NCBI GenBank assembly: GCA_028583405.1
Contig: CM053258.1
Location: 3,781,988-3,845,987, forward strand
DNA: 64,000 bases
Reading direction: 5' to 3'
Source of the DNA: Pogonophryne albipinna
Lineage: Eukaryota > Chordata > Actinopteri > Perciformes > Artedidraconidae
The translations under genes were made by a program, and so were the position numbers. Shown here piece by piece: positions 39,295 through 49,684 of this stretch (positions within the stretch are counted from its first letter, which is position 1; the number at the start of each line of letters is the position of its first letter). The notes beneath the pieces are model-generated. The model did not search any database and was not told the origin of the DNA. It worked only from the letters and a program-made list of their open reading frames with translations.

Positions 39295-40046
39295 TTTGAG
39301 TATTCTTCATTATCTCTGTTGCAGCGAGAGTCCTTGTGTTTCTCCCAGTCCTTGCCATGTTTGCATGTGGTCAGCAGAATGATATCTTCCCCGTTGTGGA
39401 TGTGATACAGAGCGTTCCTCGTCTCAGAACCGATGCCAGTCAGGTATCGCTTCCCTTTGAAAACCAGCAGGTACTTCCTGGAAGGCGGCGCATCGTTGAG
39501 CGTCAGATAACCCATGCCCCCTCCTTTTAGCGGGTGCTCCTTGGAGAATAGAGGGATGGAGATATCAAAGTTGGGTCTGAAGTTGACCACATCTGCGCTG
39601 GCCTTGGCCAACATGGCCTGGCCCACCTCGAAGCCCAGGTCCTCTGTGTAGTCCGGCCAGGTGCCAGAGTACAGGTTGAATATGAGGTGGTTCCTGCCAT
39701 CGTTCCACGTGGGCAGGCTCTGGATTCGGAGCCTGACGTTCTGGACAAACTGAGCCGAGAGCTGGTCCCTGTCCAACGTGTCCACGGCCAGGATGAAGAG
39801 ACAGGCCCTCGAGGGGTCTGTGGTGTGGAAGCGAGACTCCTCGATGGACGACAGGATCTTCTGGTAGGTCTCGGAGATCTCGTCCCCTCTCTGTGGAGGG
39901 TAGATGTAAACCCTGAAGCCCGTCTGGCAGCGAGCGAAGTCGAAGCAGGTTTCCATGCGGCAGCGTTTGTTCCTGTAGATGTTGTCTCGGATCGCTCGGC
40001 GTTCACGAGGCGACGTGTGCTGGTGTTGGACCTGAGGGCTGTCCTC
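39295..40046 (-). CDS. ext1: ext1 second coding exon: N-terminal part of the exostosin (GT47) domain
   Basis: The exon is preceded by a pyrimidine-rich acceptor (TGTCTGCAG|GAGGAC) and read in the frame left by the first exon. It encodes about 250 residues that align from memory with EXT1. Visible blocks are CRMETCFDF (Cys at about 122 and 127), [63 protein letters not shown], and [16 protein letters not shown]. In human EXT1 the FKGKRYL block contains Arg280, a multiple-exostoses site. The exon ends AA|GTAAGT at 39294, phase 2, the same phase I recall for the end of human exon 1. The next exon (starting around YDYREMLHNATF in human) was not found toward lower coordinates. Confidence 0.93.
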
Positions 40047-40799
40047 CTGCAGACACACAGTTTGTATTGAAAAAAACATGTCTATTTCATCAATCCATCA
40101 ACACTGCGTGATCAATTCTCAGCGAACAAATGAGAAGAAAAGAAAGCTCTCCTTTAAAATGCCATAAACTCTGTTATCATATTCCAGTTTTGCCTTCATT
40201 TAAAAAAGATAGACGGTTACATTTAAAGCCTTTACATGGTTAATACAAATGTATTTTCCAGTAATATTTCTCTTCACATCTGACTCTGAATAGTCATGAA
40301 GCGCCCCCCTGATATTTGCCCTTCACATAACTTAAACGCGCTGTACCTTATTGGAGAATTTTACATGCACCCCCTTTGACAGCATTTTGCACGTTTGGCA
40401 AATCTGTGGCCTCCCAGTTATTCTTTTTATGGTAATAAACAAGATCAAACTGGCTCAATACAAGACACAGAGCTGACCGTTAACAGTCAAGAGGCCATGA
40501 GTTACAAATGGAATAATATCTGCATTTCCCACATGTCTTAATCGGATATCGCCATTTTGTGAATAAGGCCTAATTCAGAATATCCGTTTACTTGACCAGT
40601 ATCAAATCCAGAAGATTGTCATATTAGGTTGACTATTTATGCATTCACAAATATGGGCACGATAGGACTCACTTGACCATAATGCAGCACTTACAACCAG
40701 GAAAAGACAACACTTATGGATTTAGGATATCAAAATCTTAGACAATTTCAAAATGTGTCAATATATCAATATATATCCCAGTCCGATAGCCATGTATAC
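40047..40799 (-). other. ext1 intron between first and second coding exons
   Basis: A 753-bp interval bounded by GTATAC at the donor and CTGCAG at the acceptor on the minus strand. It contains stop codons in the ext1 frame and is AT-rich, so it cannot be coding. In human EXT1, as I recall it, the corresponding protein region is one exon. Removing the interval leaves EGGEQE followed by EDSPQVQ with no frame change. Confidence 0.8.
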
Positions 40800-41078
40800 C
40801 TCCTGCTCTCCTCCCTCCAGGTACGGCTCCAGCAGCTGGGTGGACTCAGGCCAGTGCCTTGGGGGTCTGGAGGGGCTCCACTGGGGCAGGGGCTGGTACA
40901 CCTCCTGGCTCTGGTGGTAGTACTGGTAATCCGGCTGGTGGTACTGGGGGTACTGGGGAAACTGGTGATATTGGTACGGCTGCTGCTGGAACTCCCCGAT
41001 TTGCAGACCCCACAGGTAGACGAGGAAGAGAAGACCGGCCCCCACAGACACAAGCAGGTACCGCTTCTTGGCCTGCAT
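40800..41078 (-). CDS. ext1: ext1 first coding exon: start codon, signal anchor and stem of exostosin-1
   Basis: Exostosin-1 is a type II Golgi/ER membrane glycosyltransferase that, with EXT2, polymerises heparan sulfate by adding GlcA and GlcNAc. Translation from 41078 gives MQAKKRYLLVS, matching the MQAKKRY start of vertebrate EXT1. The ATG further upstream at 41255 would add a Ser/Pro low-complexity leader and is not preferred. Residues about 8-27 form one hydrophobic segment after a basic N-terminus, which fits a signal anchor. The luminal stem (about residues 30-93) is unusually rich in Gln, Tyr and Pro. The exon is 279 nt (93 codons, phase 0) and ends GAG|GTATAC. It joins in frame to the exon at 40046. 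The paralogue (1a, 1b or 1c) cannot be decided. Confidence 0.9.
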
Positions 41079-41283
41079 GTGTGCTGTGGGGGGGGGGGAG
41101 GAAGAGGAGGAGGTGGAGGGATAGACAGGAAGAGAGGAGGAGGAAGAGTAAGGGGAGGATAAAGAGGAGGACGAGGAACTAGGTAATGATGAGGAGAGGA
41201 GGAGCAGGGAGGTAGACACAGGTCCGCTCGACCCACAGACAGGCTCTCTATCCACAGCTCGGCATGTTGGGATTTGGAGTCAC
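41079..41283 (-). other. candidate ext1 5' UTR exon part
   Basis: Upstream of the ext1 ATG on the minus strand there is a possible acceptor (TTTGTCTCTTTTAG|TGACTCC) with its AG ending at 41284. Transcription could therefore begin further upstream and splice here. The interval is a (TCC/TCT)-rich, Ser/Pro-encoding stretch with no conserved protein, as expected for a leader. Inference only. Confidence 0.4.
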
Positions 41284-42159
41284 TAAAAGAGACAAATAAA
41301 TAGAAATGAATTACCCTACAAGTTACTAATAAAGTCACCAAGAAATGCAGTTACTAAACAAAGTAAAACTTGTTGGCAACTTTTTCAAGAGAAGGCTAGA
41401 CAAACATCAGAGTAAAGGCACTATACTGTATGTCGTTTAAAAAAGCTGATCATTCTCATCCTAAAGCTTTATGTTTTGACAGATTTAATAATATGCTGAT
41501 CATGTTGAGTCCAATGAAGATCAAAATAAATCTAAGAAATAAATAAAAAGAAGCCATGTGCAGTTATAGGTGTCAGGTTCCATAGTTTGAAAAAACACAC
41601 ACAAATAGTCCTTAGCATCAAATAAAGTCAAACACTGATGCAGCCACTGTAAGCAATATGTTGTAAATCAGAAGTCCTTAAAGAAAACCAGAATCTAAAA
41701 CAAGTGCCATTCACAATTTTGCCAATTCAATGTCTTTTACTTTTTGTAGAGCTTTTTACCTAATTAGATATTACTAAAGCCATTTAGCAAACAGCATTTG
41801 TAATCCTTGTAACTACCTGTGCAGCAAACATTTTGAACAGTAACCGGTGTTTCCGGGTTGTGCGATTGAATTGTGAATATATCCCAACATTCGCATCAGT
41901 AAAACTAGATTAAAATGCAACTGGGGCAAGCTTAATAGGTGGAGTTTTAATGAAGAAAGACGAGGATGTTTGATGGTAAATTCAGCACTAAACTGCAGGA
42001 TTTCTCAATGAGGATACATGAGGAAACACGTGGAATATCTGTACCGTAACTACCGCTTAGTAAGCGATCTCCATAAATAACGTTTGGATGATAGTAATGA
42101 TTTGTTTCCTTTGTTTTCGGTCGCCTGAGTCCACAATTTAAAAGCTAGAACACTCGGTG
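41284..42159. other. no gene recognised (probable ext1 5' intron or promoter-proximal DNA)
   Basis: AT-rich with no repeats identified. Lies between the candidate leader exon and the CpG-rich segment. Confidence 0.4.
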
Positions 42160-42570
42160 CACTGCTCTACCTGTTTACAGGGAACACCTGTGGTCCCGGG
42201 AACAGATCCGGACCTCCGCGGCTCCCCTCCAGCCGGAGCACCGCTCCTCAGCTCGGATACACATTCTCCAGCTCTACGGCCCAAAACACCCGATCACAAA
42301 TCCATCCACGAATCTGAAATTATGTTAAAAGCAAGTTTTCCCAGCAGTCACTGAGCTCTGCGTCCGTTGGGAAGCCCAACACGGTGCGCTGGCTTCATCC
42401 TCCCCCGCGCCCCGGTCTCAAACTTTCCTCGTGGAAAGACCACGGAGTGATTTTCACGTGCACGAGGCTCCGGCCGGGCGAGCACGCACCTTTTTATCCG
42501 CGTGGCAGGTATCCGAGGTGGGAACACACGATCATCTGCCAGAACAGCCGGGATAACACCGACAGCATCC
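42160..42570 (-). promoter_or_regulatory. CpG-rich candidate ext1 promoter or first noncoding exon
   Basis: This is the only clearly CpG-dense, non-repetitive stretch near the 5' end of ext1, with many CG dinucleotides against an AT-rich surrounding. It lies 1.1-1.5 kb upstream of the ATG. Possible minus-strand donors occur, for example CAG|GTAGAG near 42172. No TATA box or start site can be fixed from sequence. Confidence 0.4.
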
Positions 42571-44340
42571 ATCCAGGATGAACTGCTGTGTTAACATGCA
42601 TGGCAAATCATCAACTGCCATCACCCTTTAAAACAAAAAAAGAAAATCCCAGCCAGACAAGATCCAAACTTTTAAATGTTATTCCACCTGCACGCCGGGT
42701 GAGAAACAAGCAATGATCAGCATCCCATGTGAGGTAAGGGAATGCCGGCGCACCTGATCCGGAGAGACGCGCTTCGATAAAATCCCATTAGGTGCGTCTT
42801 CACGGTCTGACAACAGGCAGCGGGGTTTCCTCAATAGGGTGAGAGTGATGGAGAAAAAGAACAACCTGAGTGCTGGTGTTTCGGGGTTATTCCATCCTGA
42901 CTGCTCGCCTCCAGCAGACCCGCTGTCCTCATGTTTCCTTCCTCAGATGGATGTGGACTGCGCCACCGTGCAGCAGCAGCAGCAGATAAACCCGACACAC
43001 TGAGGGGGGTTTGGAGCAGACATGGCTCTGATGGTGAGGTGAAGGAGCTTGCAGTGATTCAGCATCTCTCAGTCTGCATTTCAAGCTTGGTTTTTATCAG
43101 TTTAATAATGTCAAAGTCCTCAGAAATGTATTTGGAAGCAGTAGATTCAACCAGGTCTTTCATATTAACTTTCATTCATCTTCACAAACCAAACTCCATT
43201 CAGAAATCTGCAAAGTAGGGTTAGTAATAGTATGCATTATCTGAGTTTAGCAGTTGTAAAACATGACTTCCAAAAGGCACATTTTAGGCATTTTGGTTGC
43301 ATCTTTTGTGCAGCTTGTTCGAATAAGATATGAACTTACTGCCCCTGCACTAAAAAAATTAATACGTTGACTTTAATTAAATGTATTATGTCAACAGATT
43401 TCACATAATTGTATTGCAATAATAAATTAGGTTTAATTTCATATTATTGCTTTCAACTAACCTATAGTATGTGTAACAAGTTGAATACCTTAATTAAAGT
43501 AAATGTTTCAGATTTTCAGTGTAGGTTAGTCTCATCAGTAAACTAGTCGAGGTTTTATTTTTCATGAAGTGCTGCCTGGTGCTCAATGGATCCAAATTCA
43601 CTCTCAGCGTGTCTTGTTGAGTTTCTTATAATTAAGAAGATTTCTAATGCAGTTTGTTGTTTTCCCCAATTTACACGAGTGAATTATGCAACACTTTCGG
43701 GCTGTTGGAAAGTTTTGTAATCTGCATGCAATTTGTCTCGTTTGCTGCACTCTGCAGGCTCCCCTTGAGGTAATGATAATTTAGTTGCAAATGATGTTAA
43801 AAGGATTTGTCAAGGCCTGTCAAGGTTTAGTGAACAGACTCCTTGCCAACCTAAACCACTTTTAATTAAGCTCTAGCTTCATTTCATCTCTTAATGATTC
43901 AGATATTCGGCCCGATTAATCAACTTTGACCACTTGTCCTTTCATCTCTCCTGCCCCTTAGTCATGTTGCTATTATTTGCACCGAAGCCATCGACTGAAT
44001 ACAATTAAATTGGTAATGATTTAAGTAGATGTCATTATCTCATCAATTAAGAGATGCTGTTTGTAGATGTTGCTGAGCCACAGAGGCAGATCATGAAGCA
44101 AACAGTGCCATCGTGTGGTTCATGTTGCAGCCCACACTTCAATAGTTCCAGTTTACACACACACAAACACACCAACTATAATCAGACTGATGAAGCTGCA
44201 AAAATACATTAACTGTAGGTAATAAAATGATATTTAAGTAAAATGTACCCCTGGCAGGCAGGAGGAGATGCAAACCATAGAAGAAGAAATCAGCTAATTG
44301 AAACTTAATATTATTCCACTGAGCCTGAGAGACTGTCTAG
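42571..44340. other. no gene recognised; short MITE-like piece at 43350-43525
   Basis: 43350-43525 runs from CACTAAAAAAATTAATACG to TTCAGATTTTCAGTG. It resembles a fish CACTGnAAA MITE but has no matched TSD. 43850-44060 is non-repetitive with TTAATTAAG, CGATTAATCAA and TAATGATTTAAG motifs. No coding evidence. Confidence 0.4.
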
Positions 44341-44344
44341 CTCA

Positions 44345-44530
44345 TTTATGACATTTACTCAAGTAGTGTACTTACTTACAAATTTGAGGTAGGCTATTAC
44401 TTTGACTTTTTTCCCAATAATGGCACTTTACATTTGTACTCCACTACAATTTAGAGGCACACTTTATACTTCTTCCTGCACTACAGTTGTGTTTTTTTTA
44501 CGGTTTGTACTTTAACATGAGCCATCAAGT
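44345..44530. mobile_element. fragment of the same MITE type as 33268-33670
   Basis: CATTTACTCAAGTAGTGTAC, CATTTGTACTCCACTACAAT and GGTTTGTACTTTAACATGAG fit the reverse-sense end of that family. Confidence 0.5.
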
Positions 44531-44881
44531 TAAAATATCTACAGTTTGATAAATAGATACTATACTTACATGTGGCTGTGTCAACATAGACTAGAAAAGT
44601 GCTATATAAATGAGTGCAATCCATTTACTATACACAGTGGCGAGCCGTCAGGGCCCTCTAGGCCAAAATAATATTTGAAAAAATAAAAAAAATAAAAAAA
44701 ATATATATATATGTTTTTGTTGTTACATTTTTCATTAGTTTTACCAAAATAACTTGATTTAATTGTATTTAAAATAATATTTCCAAAGAAATAAATCCTT
44801 CGAATCTGCCTGTTCAGTTTCTGTTGGAATGTGAAGGGTTAAATGACGTCTCTGCGAGTTCTCATTCATAACACTCCGTTC

Positions 44882-45050
44882 GATGTCTCACTATGGGATG
44901 CGCCTCAACGCGTATGCAAACAGAAGCATCAATCTCATTACGCCAATCCTGATTGGCTGGTGATCTTGACGTCAACGTCAGGGAATCCACCCACCCTTTA
45001 AGTAGCTTGCGCTACGTCGCAGCGTCATTCAAACACCTCTTCTCGCTTCA
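44882..45050 (+). repeat. DIRS left inverted terminal repeat
   Basis: Runs from GATGTCTCACTATGGGATGC to about CACCTCTTCTCGCTT. Near-identical in inverted form to 47858-48021, including GATTGGCTGGTGATCTTGAC and AAGTAGCTTGCGCTACGTCG. Confidence 0.92.
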
Positions 45051-45268
45051 GAGCACATCTCGAATATCAGTAGCCGGGCTAGCTTAACGGTCCACAGACT
45101 GAACCCAAGCTAACATTCGGTCGACGGGCGCTTGCCGGTTACTTTTTTTGCTTTGCAGAAGAATTGAACAAATATTAACACACCAGTTAATATTGTAATC
45201 TGCCCCGCCGTTTTTTCCTTTCGGAATAACGATAAGGTTGGATTTTTTTCGGTAACATACCTGTTAGC

Positions 45269-46420
45269 TTGTCCCTCCGTGCCGACACCCCAGCAAACGA
45301 GGATGGACCCTTCTCTCCCTCACACCAGAGGAGTCGGAGGCTCGGAGGCTGCGGGTTTAGGATCTCGGGCACGGACTCACACCAGGTCTGCTCATCCTAC
45401 CTTGGGCTGGAACACGCCCAGGAAGCTATCGATACCCCCGGTTCGTGCGGGCATTGTGCCCGCTTCACCATCAAGAGCCTCCGCCGGCGGCTAGCCCACC
45501 AAGCTAGCCTGTCGGGACGGGACCCCTTCATGTCCGTTGATTCGCCGGCCGGCAATCAGGACATGGCGGCTTTCCGCCGCGGAGATTGAGCCCCGCGCTG
45601 TGTCAGGCTGGGGCTCAACAACAGCGGTAGCCGCGGAATCGGAGCCCCGCGCCGTGTCAGGCTGGGGCCCGGTGGCGGCAAGAGCCGCGAGAGCGGAGCC
45701 CCGCGCTGGGGCTCCCAACTGGACCTCACCGTGGTTCCACCCGCGGAGGATGTCCTACAGCTGGATTATATGGAGGAGGATGAAGAGGATGCCTCTGAGC
45801 TCCTCTTATCCGACTCGGATGAGCACGAAGATGACATCTTCGTTTCATCTGCCCAGGCTGCCAAGCCGGAGGCGATGTCCGCTCCCCCGGGCGAAAGCAC
45901 ACCAGCTTCGCCCTGCCTCAGTATGGACTTGCAGACCGTGTGCCAACGCGCTGCGTCCAGGCTGGACATCCCCTGGCCTGAAGTGGCCAAGGAGACCTCC
46001 AGATCTCGCTATGAGGGGAAGAACTTGCCCCAAGCAGCGAGGATGAGGAAGCAGCTTCTCCCAGTCTTTCCAGAGAAGCTGGACGAGGTGTCGGTCTCGT
46101 GGAGAGACCGCCCTTTCAGCAACAAGGCCCCAATCCAGGGTGCCTCCTCTTTGGACTGTGTCGGCATGGAGAAGCTCTGCCTGCTCCGCATGCCGCCCAT
46201 GGAACCGCTGGTGGCAGCCCACCTCCAACCACGGCTGGCTTCGGCACCGAGCAGGAACCCCACGTTACCGGCAAAGGCAGACCGCTTCCAGTCAGCAATG
46301 ACCGAACGAGCCTATAAAGCCGCAGCTTTGTCCGCCAGGGTGCTCAACGTCTCCTCGCTGCTGACCGATTGGCCCATACCAGGCGGAGCTCTGCGAGGAC
46401 ATGACGATCAAACCTGAGCC
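45269..46420 (+). pseudogene. DIRS gag-like region, 5' part
   Basis: Two overlapping frames (45269-45589 and 45731-46417) look like one original protein. The first is basic. The second opens acidic (MEEDEEDASELLLSDSDEHE) and continues with RYEGKNLPQAARMRKQLLPV and MTERAYKAAALSARVLNVSS. This matches the DIRS gag pattern I recall for fish. A GGAGCCCCGCG...CAGGCTGGGGC unit is repeated about 2.5 times at 45585-45720. The frame breaks near 46400. Confidence 0.65.
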
Positions 46421-46769
46421 TGCTGTGTGGGACGAAATCGCAGCGATCACGGACATTTGCCTCCGTGTGCAGCGCTGTGCAGTCCAAGCCACGGGCAAAG
46501 CACTGGGGATAATGGTGGTACAGGAGAGAGCCAGGTGGCTTACCCTGACGAACCTTCCAGACCGGGACAAAGAGGACGTCTTGGACATGCCTATTGTTCC
46601 CGAGGGCATATTTGGCTCCGCTCTAGGTTCGAAGAAGACACGAGGCGAGGACGAGCTGGCCAAGAAAGTCTCCGGTTCCGGCAGCAGCCGCTCAGGCACA
46701 ACCGGCCCAGACTTTCAGCCACCAGACGAGGAAGAAGAAGGCGGCCTGACAACCTCCTCTCCTCGATAA
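46401..46769 (+). pseudogene. DIRS gag-like region, 3' part in another frame
   Basis: AVWDEIAAITDICLRVQRCA, GIMVVQERARWLTL and LDMPIVPEGIFGSAL continue the gag sequence after a frameshift near 46390-46410. It ends in a basic/acidic tail before the deletion point. Confidence 0.65.
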
Positions 46770-47101
46770 AGGAGCTGGAAGTTCCCTGTTCTCCAGCTCC
46801 AGAACACGTTCCAGTGTTAGATGCTCATGTGTTTCCGGGGTGCAACCATGCTGCCATCTTCCCGCCGCCTCGAGTGATGTCAGAACGTCATCCTCAAGTT
46901 CGCGCCATAAGGGAAATGGACTTAACATCAACGACAGCAAGCTCCGCTGCTCGTTTAAATCACACAAACACATGTCATCACTATTGTCTTTTAATAAATC
47001 ATTTTCCACTGTCGTTTCCAGGCTTAAAGCCAAGGGCGCAGTCAATACAAATGAAAAGAAAGACAAAAACAAGACAATAGACGTCTACCCCCCTTCTAAG
47101 A

Positions 47102-47650
47102 GTGGCTGCTACCTCTCTCAGAAGGCGGACGATGGACGGGGCTGTGAAGGCATGCCAGGGGCAAACGAGAGTGTTGCTGAAGCCCAACCCTGCCTTTGTA
47201 CCTAAGGTGGTTGGCTCATGTACCCCCATTGACATTGAGGCATTTCCTCCACCACTGTGTTCCTCTGAGGTACAGGGGCCGAATTTGCTGTGCCCAGTCC
47301 GTGCTTTACGCACCTATATGGACAGGTCAAAAGAGTTTCGATGCAATGACCAACTCTTTGTATCCTGGGCTAACCCTCATAAGGGCAAGCCCGTTACCAG
47401 GCAACGGCTCTCCCACTGGATTGTGGAAGCGATTGCTCTGGCTTATACGAGTCAGGGTTTGCAGGCACCAACGGGCCTGCGTGCTCATTCTACTCGTGGA
47501 CTGGCTACATCCTGGGCTTTGTTCAAGGGTGTTTCCATCCAAGACATTTGTGCAGCAGCGAGCTGGTCCTCACCGCTCACTTTTGTCCACTTTTAGAGGC
47601 TAGATGTCTCTGCTCCAAGTGTGGCCCGCGCAGTGCTGGGCCCGTGTTGA
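47102..47650 (+). pseudogene. DIRS tyrosine recombinase, stop at the catalytic tyrosine
   Basis: The frame covers the C-terminal half of the recombinase. It reads PVRALRTYMDRSKEF, LFVSWANPHKGKPVTRQRLS, LRAHSTRGLATSWALFKGVS, then IQDICAAASWSSPLTFVHF. HSTR supplies the H-x-x-R catalytic pair. At the place where these enzymes have Phe-Tyr the codon is TAG (47594-47596). The expected RLDVSAPSVARAVL tail then follows in the same frame to 47650. The upstream part (46800-47100) is frameshifted. The enzyme is inactive. Confidence 0.8.
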
Positions 47651-47724
47651 GACAGGGTTCTACCAGTTAAGTTCTGGTTGTTTTGGTGATTTTCGAGATA
47701 AGCATGTCTAGCAATACGGGAGTT

Positions 47725-47825
47725 TCAATATCCCATAGTGAGACATCGAACGGAGTGTTATGAATGAGAACTATAGTTTACTTACGTAACCCCAGTTCTC
47801 AGAGTAACATGAAGTGAGCTGTCTC
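47725..47825 (+). repeat. DIRS internal complementary region (circle junction)
   Basis: CCCATAGTGAGACATCGAAC then GGAGTGTTATGAATGAGAAC is the reverse complement of 44861-44899. The following TATAGTTTACTTACGTAACC then CCAGTTCTCAGAGTAACATG is the reverse complement of 48021-48068. The two halves meet at GAACTATAG, as if the element ends had been joined in a circle. Confidence 0.9.
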
Positions 47826-47857
47826 ACCAGACGGCCCTTCTTGCTAAGGCGAAGCGA

Positions 47858-48021
47858 GAAGAGGTGCTTATTTTGAATGACGCTGCGACGTAGCGCAAGC
47901 TACTTAAAGGGTGGGTGGATTCCCTGATGTAGACGTCAAGATCACCAGCCAATCAGGATTGGCGTAATGAGATTGATGCTTCTGTTTGCATACGCGTTGA
48001 GGCGCATCCCATAGTGAGACA
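47858..48021 (+). repeat. DIRS right inverted terminal repeat
   Basis: Inverted copy of 44882-45050 with a few substitutions (for example GATGTAGACGTCAAG against CTTGACGTCAACGTC) and a small indel near AATAAGCACC. Confidence 0.92.
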
Positions 48022-48505
48022 TCTCACTTCATGTTACTCTGAGAACTGGGGTTACGTAAGTAACCTATAGTTATGTGAAGACGGGAGAGCTTGTTGGTCC
48101 CTCTCTACATTCACAGAGGGCCCGCTCAACTCAACGAGAGAGTAATGTCAAATGACAGTACAATTGACCAATCATATCTTCCCTCTAAAGGGGCGGGCTT
48201 TATTTTCGCGGACTTTATGACAAGTTCCGCCCGCTGTGAGGTCTATGCAAGTGGTGCAGTGACGCGTCCTAAAACCCGGAAGTAAGCTTCGCTCGGATTC
48301 CCTCGACAGAAAGCAATGGGATTTCTCCATAGGATTTTGGAAAATAGCTGGAAATAAGGTCTCTGGAAACGAACCTGTTAGATAAATGCACGTTTTGTTC
48401 AGCAGGATAATATCCACATGTCTACCCTACTTTTATTATTTTCGAATCATAAATCTAAACGATAGATTTATGATCAATAGATTTATGATTAGCATAAGTT
48501 CGTTC

Positions 48506-48687
48506 ATGATGGCTCACTTCAGTGATAGTGATGACATTGTTGCGAAATTATTAACCGAGTCATTTTCAAGATTGAGTTCCAATGATAAACTGGAGTGGCA
48601 AAGGATCAGCTGCATGACCCGCCATCAAGTGCTTCATCCAAAAGGACAGGAGGATGGACTTTGTGTTTCAGTGATTGATCATCAAAG
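48506..48687 (+). other. exon-like frame in the hAT remnant
   Basis: The frame reads MMAHFSDSDDIVAKLLTESF, then SRLSSNDKLEWQRI and MTRHQVLHPKGQEDG, and ends AAAG|GTAGGC, a plausible donor. It may be the first exon of the hAT transposase or a captured exon. I do not recognise the family. Confidence 0.35.
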
Positions 48688-48888
48688 GTAGGCCTAAGTC
48701 ATTTTCAATGCGGGCCGCCGTGCCGACTTCATTCATTTGTAATTGTTACTTGGCTGTGGGTGCCCTGTCATGATAGGTGTTTATATAAATGGTGTTGTTT
48801 TGTGTGGTAGAGGGTCGCTGTCATTGATGCGTTTTGCAGCCCGGGCCGCTGTTTTGATATTCCGCTGAAGTATACGCTGTGATCTGTG

Positions 48889-48890
<2 letters not shown>

Positions 48891-48921
<31 letters not shown>
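48891..48921. repeat. (TG)n microsatellite
   Basis: Pure TG run of 31 bp inside the hAT remnant. Confidence 0.92.
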
Positions 48922-48923
<2 letters not shown>

Positions 48924-49028
48924 ATATAAACAGTCTATGGCTGTGACGTAATATCTCTTCTTTTTTTCCGAGGGAAGGGGGGTCAGAGGGCCTAGGTATA
49001 AAAGTCACGGCTCGCCACTGACTATACA

Positions 49029-49676
49029 AAAAATACTAAAACATTGCGACATCATCTGAAACAGAATCTGTCAAAATCAAAAATCCTTTACTCGTCCCAA
49101 AGTGGAGAAATATATATTGTTACAGCAAAGGAGCAGATAAAACCCAAAAAGGCAAGACAATCAAACATATTTAAGCATAAATGGACTTCCTGTGCAAGTG
49201 TACAGTTCAAGGTAGTGTATACACCAAGTTATTAATGTGTCTCAGGCTTTTAAAATCTCTTAATGGAGCCGATGAAAGTGCATCTTCTCCAGCTTGTTGT
49301 TCTGCATTACATATCTGATCGATTGCTTTGGTCAGCTTTGTTTTCTCCTCATTTGAATTCATTCAGGGCTTTATAAATCACATTTACTCAACCTGTTTCC
49401 AGTCTCTTCCTTTTGTGTTCTCATTTATTCTGGACGCTCCACTGTGATCTGGCTTTAAAATAATTGATATCATTATATTACAGATTGTGTCGTATTGATT
49501 TTGTTGGGTTGTTTTTACATCCTGTAAACCTATAAAACTTGTGGCTGGCACAGTTTAATGTCTTCCTGTTGTTCAGGCGCCAAAAATGGACCGCTCACAG
49601 AAGGTGGGAGCGGTATAAATCCTAGATTTCAAACCATAGAGGGGATTTCTCATCTTTAATCTCTTGCTGAACAATA
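49029..49676. other. no gene recognised
   Basis: AT-rich noncoding sequence. Confidence 0.45.
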
Positions 49677-49684
49677 GCAGAATA

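Larger units (their letters stand above)
44857..48072 (+). mobile_element. DIRS1-type tyrosine-recombinase retrotransposon, internally deleted
   Basis: It has inverted terminal repeats (44882-45050 and 47858-48021) and unequal outer extensions. An internal region at 47725-47825 is complementary to the left extension joined to the right extension. That arrangement defines DIRS circle-junction replication. A gag-like region (about 45270-46770) is followed by a recombinase (46800-47650). No reverse transcriptase or RNase H region lies between, and at about 3.2 kb the element is shorter than I would expect for an intact DIRS. Confidence 0.9.
44635..49020. mobile_element. hAT element, TSD ACTATACA, interrupted by a DIRS retrotransposon
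   Basis: The ends CAGTGGCGAGCCGTCAGGGC and CACGGCTCGCCACTG are inverted. The flanks 44627-44634 and 49021-49028 are both ACTATACA. Removing the DIRS insertion leaves about 1.17 kb. That residue includes a GC-rich tract at 48180-48300, a short exon-like frame at 48506-48687, and a (GT)n run at 48891-48921. Confidence 0.88.

Noticed and set aside
39527..40006. Arg/Ser-rich 159-residue minus-strand frame and the plus-strand frame at 39687-40070
   Set aside because: Shadows of the ext1 second coding exon in wrong frames. The correct frame shows clear exostosin homology.
40758..41255. ext1 start at the upstream ATG (41255)
   Set aside because: It would add about 59 Ser/Pro low-complexity residues before MQAKKRY, which is the conserved EXT1 N-terminus and membrane anchor.
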